Part shown: positions 1-10,300 of the stretch, piece after piece
Numbering within the stretch: the stretch's first letter is position 1
Layout: each line of letters opens with the position of its first letter
Program-made: the position numbers and the translations under genes
Assembly: GCF_000310185.1 (NCBI RefSeq)
Contig: NZ_AMXD01000029.1
Span: 1-33,318, forward strand
DNA: 33,318 nt
Direction: 5' to 3'
Source of the DNA: Thauera aminoaromatica S2
GTDB taxonomy: Bacteria; Pseudomonadota; Gammaproteobacteria; Burkholderiales; Rhodocyclaceae
Notes under the pieces: model-generated
Databases searched by the model: none
What the model saw: only the letters and a program-made list of their open reading frames with translations
Told to the model about the DNA's origin: nothing

Positions 1-81
1 TCGCTTCCGGACCTTCCCGGCTGCAGATCCAACCGGCCAGGATAGTTGTCGTCGACCGGTCAGGTTAATTGTCGCCGGCCA
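1..81 (-). mobile_element. End of an IS21-family element (second copy of element D), cut by the window edge
   Basis: These 81 bases are the exact reverse complement of 26738-26818, the istA-proximal end of the complete IS21-family element at 26738-29222. The element ends in CA at 80-81, as expected for the TG...CA termini of this family. Its body lies to the left of the window, so its istA would be read leftwards. CasA coding sequence starts directly at 82. The target duplication would start with CTTTGCG but its partner copy lies outside the window. Confidence 0.9.
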
Positions 82-1294
82 CTTTGCGCAGATTTCCAGC
101 TTCGAACCGCGAATCTGGCGCGCGTGGACCGTACTGGCCGCTGAGCACAATGCCGACAACGCCAAGGTCCTGTTCGACCATGTGGATGTCAATCGGGCCG
201 GTGCCATTGCCCCGGCCCAGGCCATCCGCTGGCTGCTGGCGACCCAGACCTTCTCGGTGAGCTGCGGCAAGAGCGAGTTGTCCCACACCGGTACCGCACC
301 TTCGGCGACGGCGGTGATGGCTTTGCCGCTCGGGCGCAATCTCTTCGATACCTTGTCCTACGCGCTAGTGCCGCAGAACCGGCTGGTACTGGCCGGCGAC
401 CTCCCTGTATGGGAGCGGGAACCGGAAACATTGGAGGCGCTAAAAGGAGGTTGCGAGCGTGCGGTCAGCGGCTTTGCCGACCGCTACACTTGGCGCATTC
501 GTGCCATCCGTCTGCAAGTCGACAGCCATGGCGCGGTTTCCCGACTGGCGTTTGCATCCGGCGTGGGGCCGCAGACCGAGCAGCAGAGCGATCCGATGCT
601 GGGTTACCGGGTCGACGAGAAGAAAGGTCGATTGCCGGTGATCTTTCGGGAACGGGGGTTCTGGCGCGACTTCGATTCCCTGCTGCCCGATGCGATCGGC
701 TGCGCCCCCCAGATCATCGAACACGCTATCGGCCTCGGTCGCGCGGTGCCGCAACGCTTTCCTTCCTCGGTCTTGGTGGCAGGGCAGTCCAACGACAAGG
801 CCAAGATCGAATACTGGCGCATGGAGCGTTTCAGTCTGCCGCCCGCGCTGGCCGGCTGCCGCATGGTACGAGCGGAGATTCGCGTTTTGCTTGCCGCCGC
901 TGAAGAGGCACAAACCGCGCTCTGGCACGCCTGCAAGGCCTTTGCCCGCAATCTGCTCAGCCGTGGTGAGCGGGAGCCGGCTGGCAAGGATGTAAGTAAC
1001 TTCCTGCGCCAGATGCCCGTCACCGACAGCTACTGGTCCAGCCTGGAGCCCTGTTTTCATCAGATCCTCGCCGAGTACACCGAGGAACGCGATCCCGACG
1101 ACATCCGCCTTTCGTGGCTCCGGCACGTGCGCTCCGCCATGCGCAGCGCATGGCGCGCTCACGCCTCTGGCGTGGCAGCCGGCGATGCCTGGGCGATCCG
1201 TGCGCTGGCCCAGGCCGAAGCACCTGTCCTGCGCCACCTCGGCAGGCTCAATCAAGAAATTTCCAAGCTCGAACCTACAAAGGAGTCCGCATGA
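82..1294 (+). pseudogene. casA: casA (cse1), Cascade large subunit, 5' end removed by IS21
   Basis: Large subunit (Cse1/CasA, formerly Cas8e) of the type I-E Cascade complex, which recognises the PAM and recruits Cas3. An open frame runs from the IS junction to the TGA at 1292-1294, giving about 404 residues against roughly 500 in the family, so about 100 N-terminal residues are missing. The readable part begins HFAQISSFEPRIWRAW and contains stretches typical of Cse1 (GKSELSHTGTAPSATA, LSYALVPQNRL). It ends in the helical C-terminal domain. The stop overlaps the casB start (ATGA), showing translational coupling in the cas operon. Internal ATG 182 is unlikely to be a real start. The identity rests on sequence plus operon position. 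cas3 would be expected upstream, off the window. Confidence 0.9.
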
Positions 1295-1812
1295 GTGCCT
1301 ACCTGGACTGGTTGGAAGATTCGAACAAGAGGGATAGCCGCGTCCGGGCCGTGCTGCGCCGCAGCCTAGCCTTCGATCCCGGCGCGTTTCCAGCGGCCTA
1401 TCCCTATGTCGAGCCCTTCCTCAGGGACGAAGACAGCCACTGGCGCCGACAGGTGCATTACCTCGTAGCTGCTTTGTGGGCGACCCACTGGACGGCGTCG
1501 CGTACCGGAATCGCCCTGCCCATTGGCGAGGCCGTTGCGCAGCACCAGCAGATGAGTGGTTCTGCCAGCACCGAGCGCCGCTTTATCACCCTGCTGGATG
1601 CGGATGCTGACGAACTGCCCTACCGGCTGCGCCAGATGGTCGCCCTGCTGAAGGATCAGGCCATCGACTTCGATGCACTATTCGCCGACCTGTTGCGCTG
1701 GCACGCCCCCGGCAAGCGCATCCAGAACCAGTGGGCGCGCCAGTTCTATCGCACGCTGCAAAAAGACACCGATTTGCCCGAAGAATCCGAAACCGAAGAG
1801 GCGTCCGCATGA
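1291..1812 (+). CDS. casB: CasB/Cse2, Cascade small subunit
   Basis: Small subunit (Cse2) of type I-E Cascade, present as a dimer along the belly of the complex where it stabilises the R-loop. The product is 173 residues, normal for Cse2, mostly helical, with the usual basic RRSLAFDPGAFPAAYPYVEPFL segment split over residues 22-43, ERRFITLLDADADELPYRLR near residues 91-110, and a C-terminal WARQFY motif. The start at 1291 overlaps the casA stop in ATGA and is preceded by AAAGGAG. The stop overlaps the casC start in the same way. It appears intact, but its partners CasA and CasC are both disrupted here, so no complete Cascade could form from this locus alone. Confidence 0.92.
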   Translation: MSAYLDWLEDSNKRDSRVRAVLRRSLAFDPGAFPAAYPYVEPFLRDEDSHWRRQVHYLVAALWATHWTASRTGIALPIGEAVAQHQQMSGSASTERRFITLLDADADELPYRLRQMVALLKDQAIDFDALFADLLRWHAPGKRIQNQWARQFYRTLQKDTDLPEESETEEASA

Positions 1813-2255
1813 AAACCATCGTCGAAGTCCACGTGCTGCAAAACTTCGCCCCCTCCAACCTGAACCGCGACGACACTGGCGCTCCCAAGGACGCCCTGTT
1901 CGGCGGCACCCGCCGGGCGCGCGTTTCCAGCCAGTGTTCCAAGCGGGCAGTGCGGCAGTTCTTTGCGACAAACGGAATTTTCACTAAAGAAGAGCTTGCC
2001 GTACGAACGAAACGGCTGCTTCAGGAATTAAAGAGTCGGCTGAGAAACGCTGAGCGGAATGATGAAGACATCGAAACGAAGGTGTCTGCTGCGATTACGG
2101 CTACAGGTTTAAAACTCAAGGGTGAGAAAACAGAGTATTTGTTATTTCTCGGGGAACAGGAACTCTCAAGGCTTGCTGCAGAAATCGACAAGCGATGGAA
2201 TGAAATCGGGGATAGTTCCGCACAGGCTGCCCGGTTGAGACAAAGTATTTCTGAG
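1809..2255 (+). pseudogene. casC: casC (cas7e), 5' fragment, interrupted by IS110-family element
   Basis: 5' part of the Cascade backbone subunit Cas7e. It starts at ATG 1809 (ATGA overlap with casB) with MKTIVEVHVLQNFAPSNLNR, followed by the hallmark DALFGGTRRARVSSQ segment (RAMP fold, crRNA-binding). The frame matches Cas7 until about residue 149, then enters an IS110-family element. Joining codon GAG 2253-2255 to GAT 3878-3880 restores an open frame ([14 protein letters not shown]), so the junction is placed there, but GAT at about 2211 is an alternative. From about 1965 the sequence becomes clearly AT-richer than the start of the gene. The frame stays open through the IS end into the transposase, giving a potential Cas7-transposase fusion. 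Confidence 0.85.
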
Positions 2256-2510
2256 CATCCCATCCGCGCGTCCCGCACGCCCGGCGTTCCGGAAGAAACG
2301 ACTATGGCTTACAAGGAGAACGGCAGCGCCGCGATGACCGACACGTCATTGGTGCGAGCTCGCGGCGTTAGAGGACGCTGTGGAGCGAGCCCGACTCTGA
2401 GCATGGTCCGGGAATCGTCGGCGACAGTGGTGAGCACAGCGATGTGCATCCCGTTTGAGAGATCGAGTCGAAATCGACGCTTCCCTTGGCGCTGCCGTTC
2501 TTGGACGAGG
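2256..2510 (+). ncRNA. Candidate bridge RNA region of the IS110-family element
   Basis: In the IS110 subgroup the left non-coding end encodes a structured bridge RNA whose two loops base-pair with target and donor DNA. This stretch is in the right place and of the right size for that RNA, read toward the transposase. Short self-complementary pieces are visible, for example GATGTGCATC near 2441-2450 and GTCGAAATCGAC near 2468-2479. I could not fold it or define the guide loops, so the call rests on family knowledge and position. Confidence 0.4.
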
Positions 2511-3845
2511 ATGGAGCAGATGATGGCGATGCGCAAGCGGACAGACACGGTGTTCCCGAACGCGGCGGGGATCGATGTGGGTGCTTCGAGCCACTGGGTG
2601 GCGGTGCCGCCCGACGCGGCAGAGGAGTCGGTGCGCGAGTTCGGCGTCATGACGGACGATCTGCGCGCCTTGGCCGACTGGTTGCTGGCGTGCAAGGTGG
2701 AGATCGTCGCCTTGGAGTCGACCGGCGTGTACTGGATCCCGCTGTTCGAGATCCTGGAGCAGCGCGGACTGCAGGTCTGGCTGGTCGATGCGCGACAGAT
2801 GAAGTACGTGCCCGGCCGCAAGAGTGATGTGCAGGATTGTCAGTGGCTGCAGCGTTTGATGAGCTACGGGCTGCTGCGCGCAGCATGGCGACCTGCCGGA
2901 GAGGTCTGTGAGCTACGGGCGATTGCCCGGCTGCGCGAGACCTTGCTCGCCGAGCAGGCCAGTTGGGTGCAGCGCATGCAAAAAGCCTTGGTGCAGATGA
3001 ATATTCAACTCACCGAGGTGCTCACCGACGTGATGGGGATGAGCGGTCAGGCGATCATCCGTGACATCGTCGCCGGCGAGCGCAACCCTGAAGTGCTGGC
3101 GCGTCACCGTCACCGGCGGGTCAAGGCCAGCACCGAGGAGGTCATCCGTGCGCTGACCGGGAACTGGCGCCAGGAGCATCTGTTCGTGCTGGGTCAGGCA
3201 CTGTCGATGTACGACGACATCGCCCGTCACCTGCGCGAATGCGACGCCCAGATGCAGGTGCTGCTCGGGCAGCGGGCGCAGTGCGCGATCAACGTTGGCG
3301 CGGTGCCTCGAGCCGGCAGCAAGGCGCGCGCTGCCTTCGATGTCCGGCAGATGCTCGCCAATTGGGCAGGGGTCGATCTGACGCGGATCAACGGGCTCGA
3401 GGTGAGCTCGGTGATGAAGATCCTGACCGAGATCGGACCCGACCTCTCCCGCTTTGCCAACGTGAAGCACTTCTGCTCGTGGCTGGGGCTGTGCCCAGGG
3501 ACCAAGGTCAGCGGTGGCAAGGTGCTCTCGGCCGGTACCAAGCGTTCGGCCAACCGCGTGCGCCAGGCCCTGAAGATGGCCGCGATGACGCTATCGCACA
3601 GCAACTCCGCCCTCGGAGCGTTCTATCGGCGCCTTTGCAGCCGGATGGACAAACCCAAGGCGAACACCGCAACGGCGCATAAGCTCGCGCGCATGGTGTA
3701 TTTCATGCTCACCCGCGGCGAGGCCTTCGTCGACCAGGGGCAGCAGCGATACGAAGAACTGCAACGCGAGCGCAGCATCGCTGCACTCAAACGCCGAGCC
3801 ACCGCGCTCGGGTTCCAGATCAACCCCATCGGGGCAGCCGCATGA
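2511..3845 (+). CDS. IS110-family transposase (DEDD recombinase)
   Basis: RNA-guided recombinase of an IS110-family element, 444 residues from ATG 2511. The N-terminal RuvC-like domain shows the DEDD set: Asp22 in AAGIDVGASSHW, Glu69 in VALESTGVYW, and Asp106/Asp109 in GRKSDVQDCQW. The C-terminal Tnp domain has INGLEVSSVMKILTEIG, then FCSWLGLCPGTKVSGGKVL with the conserved Ser region, and a closing TRGEAFVDQG. Alternative starts are ATG 2520, 2523 and 2529. The upstream frame is continuous with casC from 1809, so a 678-codon fusion reading frame exists. The transposase looks complete and potentially active. Confidence 0.92.
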   Translation: MEQMMAMRKRTDTVFPNAAGIDVGASSHWVAVPPDAAEESVREFGVMTDDLRALADWLLACKVEIVALESTGVYWIPLFEILEQRGLQVWLVDARQMKYVPGRKSDVQDCQWLQRLMSYGLLRAAWRPAGEVCELRAIARLRETLLAEQASWVQRMQKALVQMNIQLTEVLTDVMGMSGQAIIRDIVAGERNPEVLARHRHRRVKASTEEVIRALTGNWRQEHLFVLGQALSMYDDIARHLRECDAQMQVLLGQRAQCAINVGAVPRAGSKARAAFDVRQMLANWAGVDLTRINGLEVSSVMKILTEIGPDLSRFANVKHFCSWLGLCPGTKVSGGKVLSAGTKRSANRVRQALKMAAMTLSHSNSALGAFYRRLCSRMDKPKANTATAHKLARMVYFMLTRGEAFVDQGQQRYEELQRERSIAALKRRATALGFQINPIGAAA

Positions 3846-3875
3846 AAACCGCCCCGGCTAGTTTTGTTTCTTGAG

Positions 3876-4810
3876 AGGATCTGGCGAGCGATCTCAATGA
3901 ACGACAGTTGGCTTACCTTTTTTGCCTACTGAAGGTTGACGGCGACGTAGGGAAGGTAAAGCAGGAGAACGTAGTCGCTGCCGAAAACAGCTTGGACGAG
4001 ATACTCAGTTTGCTCAGAAAGTACAAGTCTGAAATTCCGGAATTGCTGGACAAGAAGATACCCAAAAGAAAGAAGGAAGAAATTCCCGCGTGGGAGGTCG
4101 ATCTGGCCGATCTGCTAAAGGCAGAGAAGGGTGGCGCATCTATTCTAGGAAAGTATCTCCTGAAAATTCTTGACGGTGGGAAAGCAGTTGATCTGGCACT
4201 GTTCGGCCGCATGCTCGCAAACATGCCCGAAAAGAACCAGAACGCCGCCTGCCAGGTCGCTCATGCCCTGTCCACCCATGCAGTGGAACGGGAATTCGAC
4301 TTCTACACTGCCGTCGACGACCTGAAGCCCGAGGACACCGCCGGCGCGGACATGATGGGAACGGTGGAATTCAATTCTGCCTGCTTCTACCGCTACGCCG
4401 TGGTGGACTGGGAGAAGCTCGGGGAAAACCTGCAGGGCGACACCGAACTGGCCGCCAAGGGCCTGCGTGCCTTTCTCGAAGGCTTCGTGGTGGCCGAACC
4501 TACCGGCAAGCAGAACACCTTTGCCGCCCACAACCCGCCGGAATTCATATTGGTCACGGTGCGTCGCAATACGGCACCGCGCAATCTGGCCAATGCGTTC
4601 GAGACGGCCATCCGCGCCCGGGACAGCCTGACGCGCAGTTCCGCCAACGCGCTGCTGGGCAAAGCCAGGGTGCTGCAGGCGGCCTATGGTGGCGAATCGT
4701 CAGCCTTCGTGCTGGATCTGACCGGTGCGGAGATCGGCGACGCGGCGGCGCCGGCGGCTTCGCTCGCTGCCCTGATTGACGCCGTGATGGCTGAAGTGCG
4801 GCGGGGTTGA
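3876..4810 (+). pseudogene. casC: casC (cas7e), 3' fragment after the IS110-family element
   Basis: 3' part of the Cascade backbone gene. In the Cas7 frame an in-frame TGA at 3872-3874 belongs to the IS end. Cas7 sequence resumes with [16 protein letters not shown] and runs to TGA 4808-4810. The last 220 residues are standard Cas7e: [55 protein letters not shown], and [15 protein letters not shown]. The first 100 residues are unusual: lysine-rich and AT-rich ([25 protein letters not shown]). The rebuilt protein would be about 459 residues against about 360 in E. coli, so the helical insertion is enlarged. No good start codon is seen for independent translation; TTG 3908 is the first candidate. 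Confidence 0.85.
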
Positions 4811-4813
4811 CCC

Positions 4814-5479
4814 ATGTCCACCGTACTGCTGCGCCTGATGGGGCCGATGCAGTCCTGGGGCACTACCAGCCGCTTCGATGAGCGGGACACCGGAAAGGAG
4901 CCCAGCAAGTCAGGCGTGCTCGGGCTGGTGGCGGCCGCCCTTGGCATTGATCGGGAGAACTGGCACGACCTGGAACCCCTGTGCCGGCTGCGCATGGGCG
5001 TGCGCCACGATCGTCCCGGCGTGCCAAAACGAGATTACCAGACCGCACAAGGGGTCATTACTGGCAATGGGCTTGCCAAAGATCCCGCCGTGACCACCCG
5101 CCATTACCTCGCCGACGCGGCCTTCCTGGTCGGCCTGTGCGGCGACGACCGCGGCTTGCTCGAACGCATCCATGGCGCCCTCGCCGATCCGGTGTGGCCG
5201 CTTGCCCTGGGACGCAAGTCCTATGTGCCCTCGGAGCCTATCTGGATGCCCGATGCGGTAGTGGATGCCGACATGCGCGACACACTTGTCCAGTGGCCCG
5301 CCATCGCCTCACCCCGCCCGGGCGCGCCACCTACCCCGCGGATTCTGTCCCTCGAGTCCGCCGACCGCTCCGGTCTGATGAAGATGGATCAGCCCCTGTC
5401 ATCCTTTGACGAGCGCCGTTTTGGCCCCCGTTTCGTCGTTTCGGAGGTGCTGGATGTTCCTGTCCAAACTGGTCCTTGA
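4814..5479 (+). CDS. casD: CasD/Cas5e, Cascade crRNA 5'-handle subunit
   Basis: Cas5e of type I-E Cascade, which caps the 5' handle of the crRNA at the foot of the complex. It has 221 residues, normal for the family. The N-terminal RAMP strand and loop are clear: LLRLMGPMQSWGTTSRFDERDTG, split over residues 5-27, followed by PSKSGVLGLVAAALG. The glycine-rich and YQTAQGVI segments and RHYLADAAFLVGL are typical of Cas5e, as is the late ALGRKSYVPSEPIW. It starts 3 nt after the casC stop and ends 26 nt inside casE, so it is tightly packed in the operon. It appears intact although the preceding casC is split. Confidence 0.92.
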   Translation: MSTVLLRLMGPMQSWGTTSRFDERDTGKEPSKSGVLGLVAAALGIDRENWHDLEPLCRLRMGVRHDRPGVPKRDYQTAQGVITGNGLAKDPAVTTRHYLADAAFLVGLCGDDRGLLERIHGALADPVWPLALGRKSYVPSEPIWMPDAVVDADMRDTLVQWPAIASPRPGAPPTPRILSLESADRSGLMKMDQPLSSFDERRFGPRFVVSEVLDVPVQTGP

Positions 5480-6086
5480 CCCCGCTCACCCACAGGCGCG
5501 GCGGGATCTTGCCAATCCCTATGAGATGCACCGTACGCTGAGCCGGGTCTATGCCGAGAGCCCAGATGGCCCGCCGGCACGCTTCCTGTGGCGGTTGGAA
5601 CACACCGGCAACCACCTACCGGAGGATGGCACCACCGTACTGCTGCAATCTGCGACGCCTGGCCGCTGGCGTTGCCTGCAGGAACTGACCGGGTACCTCC
5701 ATGCCCTGTATCCGGACAAGGCGGTAGCTCTCGATGAGTTGCTGCAGCCGGGTCGCAGCTATGTTTTCCGGCTTTGCTGCAATCCAACCGTCACCCGCAA
5801 CGGCAAACGCTACGGTCTACTGCGCGAAGAAGAACAGGTCGCCTGGCTGGCCCGCCAAGGCCGCCAACATGGATTCACCCCGCTCCATGCCCGTATCGTC
5901 CGCAGCGAGCACGCTACCCATCACCAGGGACGTGGTGGTCAACGCATCACATTGCAGGTGGTGCAATTCGATGGCCTGCTGCGGGCGGAGGATCCGGCGC
6001 AACTAGGACAGGCTCTGGTGAACGGCATCGGCCATGCCAAAGCGATGGGCCAGGGTATGCTGTCGATCGCCCCAGGGCACGGCTGA
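5454..6086 (+). CDS. casE: CasE/Cas6e, crRNA-processing endoribonuclease
   Basis: Cas6e cuts pre-crRNA at the base of the repeat hairpin and stays bound to the 3' handle within Cascade. The product has 210 residues and begins MFLSKLVLDPAHPQARRDLA. A histidine in NPYEMHRTLSR, near residue 26, fits the catalytic His of Cas6e. The C-terminal G-rich loop GIGHAKAMGQGMLSIAP is the family hallmark. Start 5454 is chosen over the upstream in-frame ATG 5406 because it fits the family N-terminus and has GGAGG 6-10 nt upstream. It overlaps casD by 26 nt and ends 2 nt before cas1. The 69-repeat array has exactly the kind of palindromic repeat Cas6e recognises. Confidence 0.93.
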   Translation: MFLSKLVLDPAHPQARRDLANPYEMHRTLSRVYAESPDGPPARFLWRLEHTGNHLPEDGTTVLLQSATPGRWRCLQELTGYLHALYPDKAVALDELLQPGRSYVFRLCCNPTVTRNGKRYGLLREEEQVAWLARQGRQHGFTPLHARIVRSEHATHHQGRGGQRITLQVVQFDGLLRAEDPAQLGQALVNGIGHAKAMGQGMLSIAPGHG

Positions 6087-6088
6087 GC

Positions 6089-7292
<1,204 letters not shown>

Positions 7293-7381
7293 AAACCCGG
7301 AAAATTACACCGACAAGCGCATGAGTCGGTAGAATTTTCGCTACCAATATTTCCATGGAAATTCATGGAGATGGAGGAAGT
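7293..7381 (+). promoter_or_regulatory. CRISPR leader
   Basis: 89-nt, comparatively AT-rich gap between cas2 and the first repeat. It is the expected place of the pre-crRNA promoter and the integration signals. A short inverted repeat (ACCGAC 7309-7314, GTCGGT 7325-7330) and an AT-rich stretch (AATATTTCC, near 7347-7355) are visible. No clear IHF site or -10/-35 pair could be assigned by eye. Confidence 0.7.
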
Positions 7382-10300
7382 GTGTTCCCCACGCCCGTGG
7401 GGATGAACCGGGGGCGTAGATGTCGGGCATGGGGCGCGCGGCGTGTTCCCCACGCCCGTGGGGATGAACCGTGAATGGCGGCAAGCTTGCCGTCATAGGT
7501 GGTGTGTTCCCCACGCCCGTGGGGATGAACCGTCGCCGAACCCGCCCTGTGCGCCGCCGGACTGGTGTTCCCCACGCCCGTGGGGATGAACCGTGGTGCC
7601 GGCGAAGCCGATCGTGGAGGCGATGGTGTTCCCCACGCCCGTGGGGATGAACCGCGCACGCACGACGAGCGCGTGGACTTCGCGTCGTGTTCCCCACGCC
7701 CGTGGGGATGAACCGATGTAGCCGGAGTCATTGTCGATGAGGATGTAGTGTTCCCCACGCCCGTGGGGATGAACCGCCCTGCGCAGCGGCGGCGCGATCA
7801 ACACCGCGGTGTTCCCCACGCCCGTGGGGATGAACCGTCACCTTCATGGCCCATCAGCTTCTCGAATGCGTGTTCCCCACGCCCGTGGGGATGAACCGTC
7901 GCCCACCGGCGCGATGGCGGGATTCAGCGCGTGTTCCCCACGCCCGTGGGGATGAACCGCAACCACGAGCGCGACAATCTGCGCGCCAAGAGTGTTCCCC
8001 ACGCCCGTGGGGATGAACCGGATCTTGACGAGGCAATGCGCTTCGCCGACATGTGTTCCCCACGCCCGTGGGGATGAACCTGCGTCATGCGCCCGCTCGC
8101 ATCGTCAGCGAACGTGTTCCCCACGCCCGTGGGGATGAACCGCCGCGCGCCCAGATCCTCGCAGACGGGGGCGACGTGTTCCCCACGCCCGTGGGGATGA
8201 ACCGCGCGGCGTCCAGCTCAATGATCGTTTGCATGAGTGTTCCCCACGCCCGTGGGGATGAACCGTTGTCCATCAGGTCAGCGACAGCGACCTGGGAGTG
8301 TTCCCCACGCCCGTGGGGATGAACCGGCGGCTTCGACTGGGACGAACTCAAGACCGCGGTGTTCCCCACGCCCGTGGGGATGAACCGTAGGCGAGGATCT
8401 CGTTACGCCAGTTCTTGGTGTGTTCCCCACGCCCGTGGGGATGAACCGCGATGGAGCCATGTCACGACCGCATCACGATCGTGTTCCCCACGCCCGTGGG
8501 GATGAACCGTTGAGCGCGTCCTTGAGTTGGCGCGTCAGCATGTGTTCCCCACGCCCGTGGGGATGAACCGTACATGGTCAGTTCCTGTTCATGAGCTTTT
8601 CGGTGTTCCCCACGCCCGTGGGGATGAACCGCGTTCTGGTCTGGCGACCGGGTTACTCGGCGAGTGTTCCCCACGCCCGTGGGGATGAACCGTGCCCGCA
8701 CAACCCTGCCCACAAGGAGCCGCAGTGTTCCCCACGCCCGTGGGGATGAACCGCCGAGTAACGGCCCAACCCACCGCAGGAGACCGTGTTCCCCACGCCC
8801 GTGGGGATGAACCGACGTGGTCGTGCGGATGATGGAAGCCGTGGGCGTGTTCCCCACGCCCGTGGGGATGAACCGGAACCATCCTGAAGATCACCGACGA
8901 GGAAGGCGTGTTCCCCACGCCCGTGGGGATGAACCGACGCACGATGTAGTCGCGCAGCAAGCGATGCAGTGTTCCCCACGCCCGTGGGGATGAACCGTTT
9001 TCCCCGCTCTTCGTCGATGCGCTGGCCTGGTGTTCCCCACGCCCGTGGGGATGAACCGGCCACCGCGTGCACCGGCTCATCCGGGTGAACGTGTTCCCCA
9101 CGCCCGTGGGGATGAACCGCGCCATCAGCGCCTGATAGGCTTGCTGACCGCGTGTTCCCCACGCCCGTGGGGATGAACCGTGCTCGATGCGGCAAGCGCC
9201 ATCCTCGCGCTCGTGTTCCCCACGCCCGTGGGGATGAACCGCGGAAACAGCAGGCGTCGTGATCGACCTTTTCGTGTTCCCCACGCCCGTGGGGATGAAC
9301 CATGGTGATGCGCTACCTACGCCTGCGCGGCTCGGTGTTCCCCACGCCCGTGGGGATGAACCGATCAAGGCACCAGACATGCTGGGCACAGCTCAGTGTT
9401 CCCCACGCCCGTGGGGATGAACCGTACTACGGCGAGGGCGGGCAGGACCAGCACATGTGTTCCCCACGCCCGTGGGGATGAACCGGACGCCAACATCAGC
9501 AACCCCACGCCGGGCCTCGTGTTCCCCACGCCCGTGGGGATGAACCGGCGCAGGGTCATGTGCCGGCTCCGGCGAATAGGTGTTCCCCACGCCCGTGGGG
9601 ATGAACCGGCTGTGGAGTAACTGAATGGCAGCCAACTACGGTGTTCCCCACGCCCGTGGGGATGAACCGGTGTACTTCCGCGGGGCCGCGCCGCTGTTCG
9701 CGTGTTCCCCACGCCCGTGGGGATGAACCGCATCGCGTTTTTCCTGTGCCAATGGCAGCAGAGTGTTCCCCACGCCCGTGGGGATGAACCGGCCAACGTC
9801 ATCGCCCGCCCCATGCGCAACCTGTGTTCCCCACGCCCGTGGGGATGAACCGGTCGCCGGCCTCTACAAGATCCCCATCGCCAAGTGTTCCCCACGCCCG
9901 TGGGGATGAACCGACTACGGCCGCGGCGCGATCGCCAAGAACATCGTGTTCCCCACGCCCGTGGGGATGAACCGACTCCCGTTTGGGTCGCGGCCAAAAT
10001 CGTGGAGTGTTCCCCACGCCCGTGGGGATGAACCGAATCACGATCAAACGCGAGGCCGATGGAGCCCGTGTTCCCCACGCCCGTGGGGATGAACCGCTGC
10101 GAGTCTCGCTGTGGGTTGGCCCGCACAAGTGTTCCCCACGCCCGTGGGGATGAACCGTGCTGGGCACCGTACTCGGAGCCAAGGGCGCCGTGTTCCCCAC
10201 GCCCGTGGGGATGAACCGCACGCCGTGGTGCTGACGCAATCCGCGCTCGAGTGTTCCCCACGCCCGTGGGGATGAACCGTGATTGCGGTCGCCGTCGCGG

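Larger units (their letters stand above)
2253..3877 (+). mobile_element. IS110-family insertion sequence in casC
   Basis: About 1.62 kb element carrying one DEDD transposase gene, inserted in casC in the same orientation. No terminal inverted repeats or long target duplication are visible, as expected for IS110. Boundaries come from restoring the casC frame and are uncertain by some tens of bases. About 255 nt lie before the transposase start and only about 30 nt after its stop. A long left and short right non-coding end is the arrangement of the IS110 subgroup rather than IS1111. Confidence 0.8.

Noticed and set aside
7293-7381. A small RNA or anti-CRISPR-like ORF in the leader
   Set aside because: Too short; the region is explained as leader.
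8632-8785. Spacers at 8632-8663 and 8754-8785 share GTTACTCGG in opposite orientation
   Set aside because: Only 9 nt match and the rest does not align, so chance is likely; not evidence for one target.
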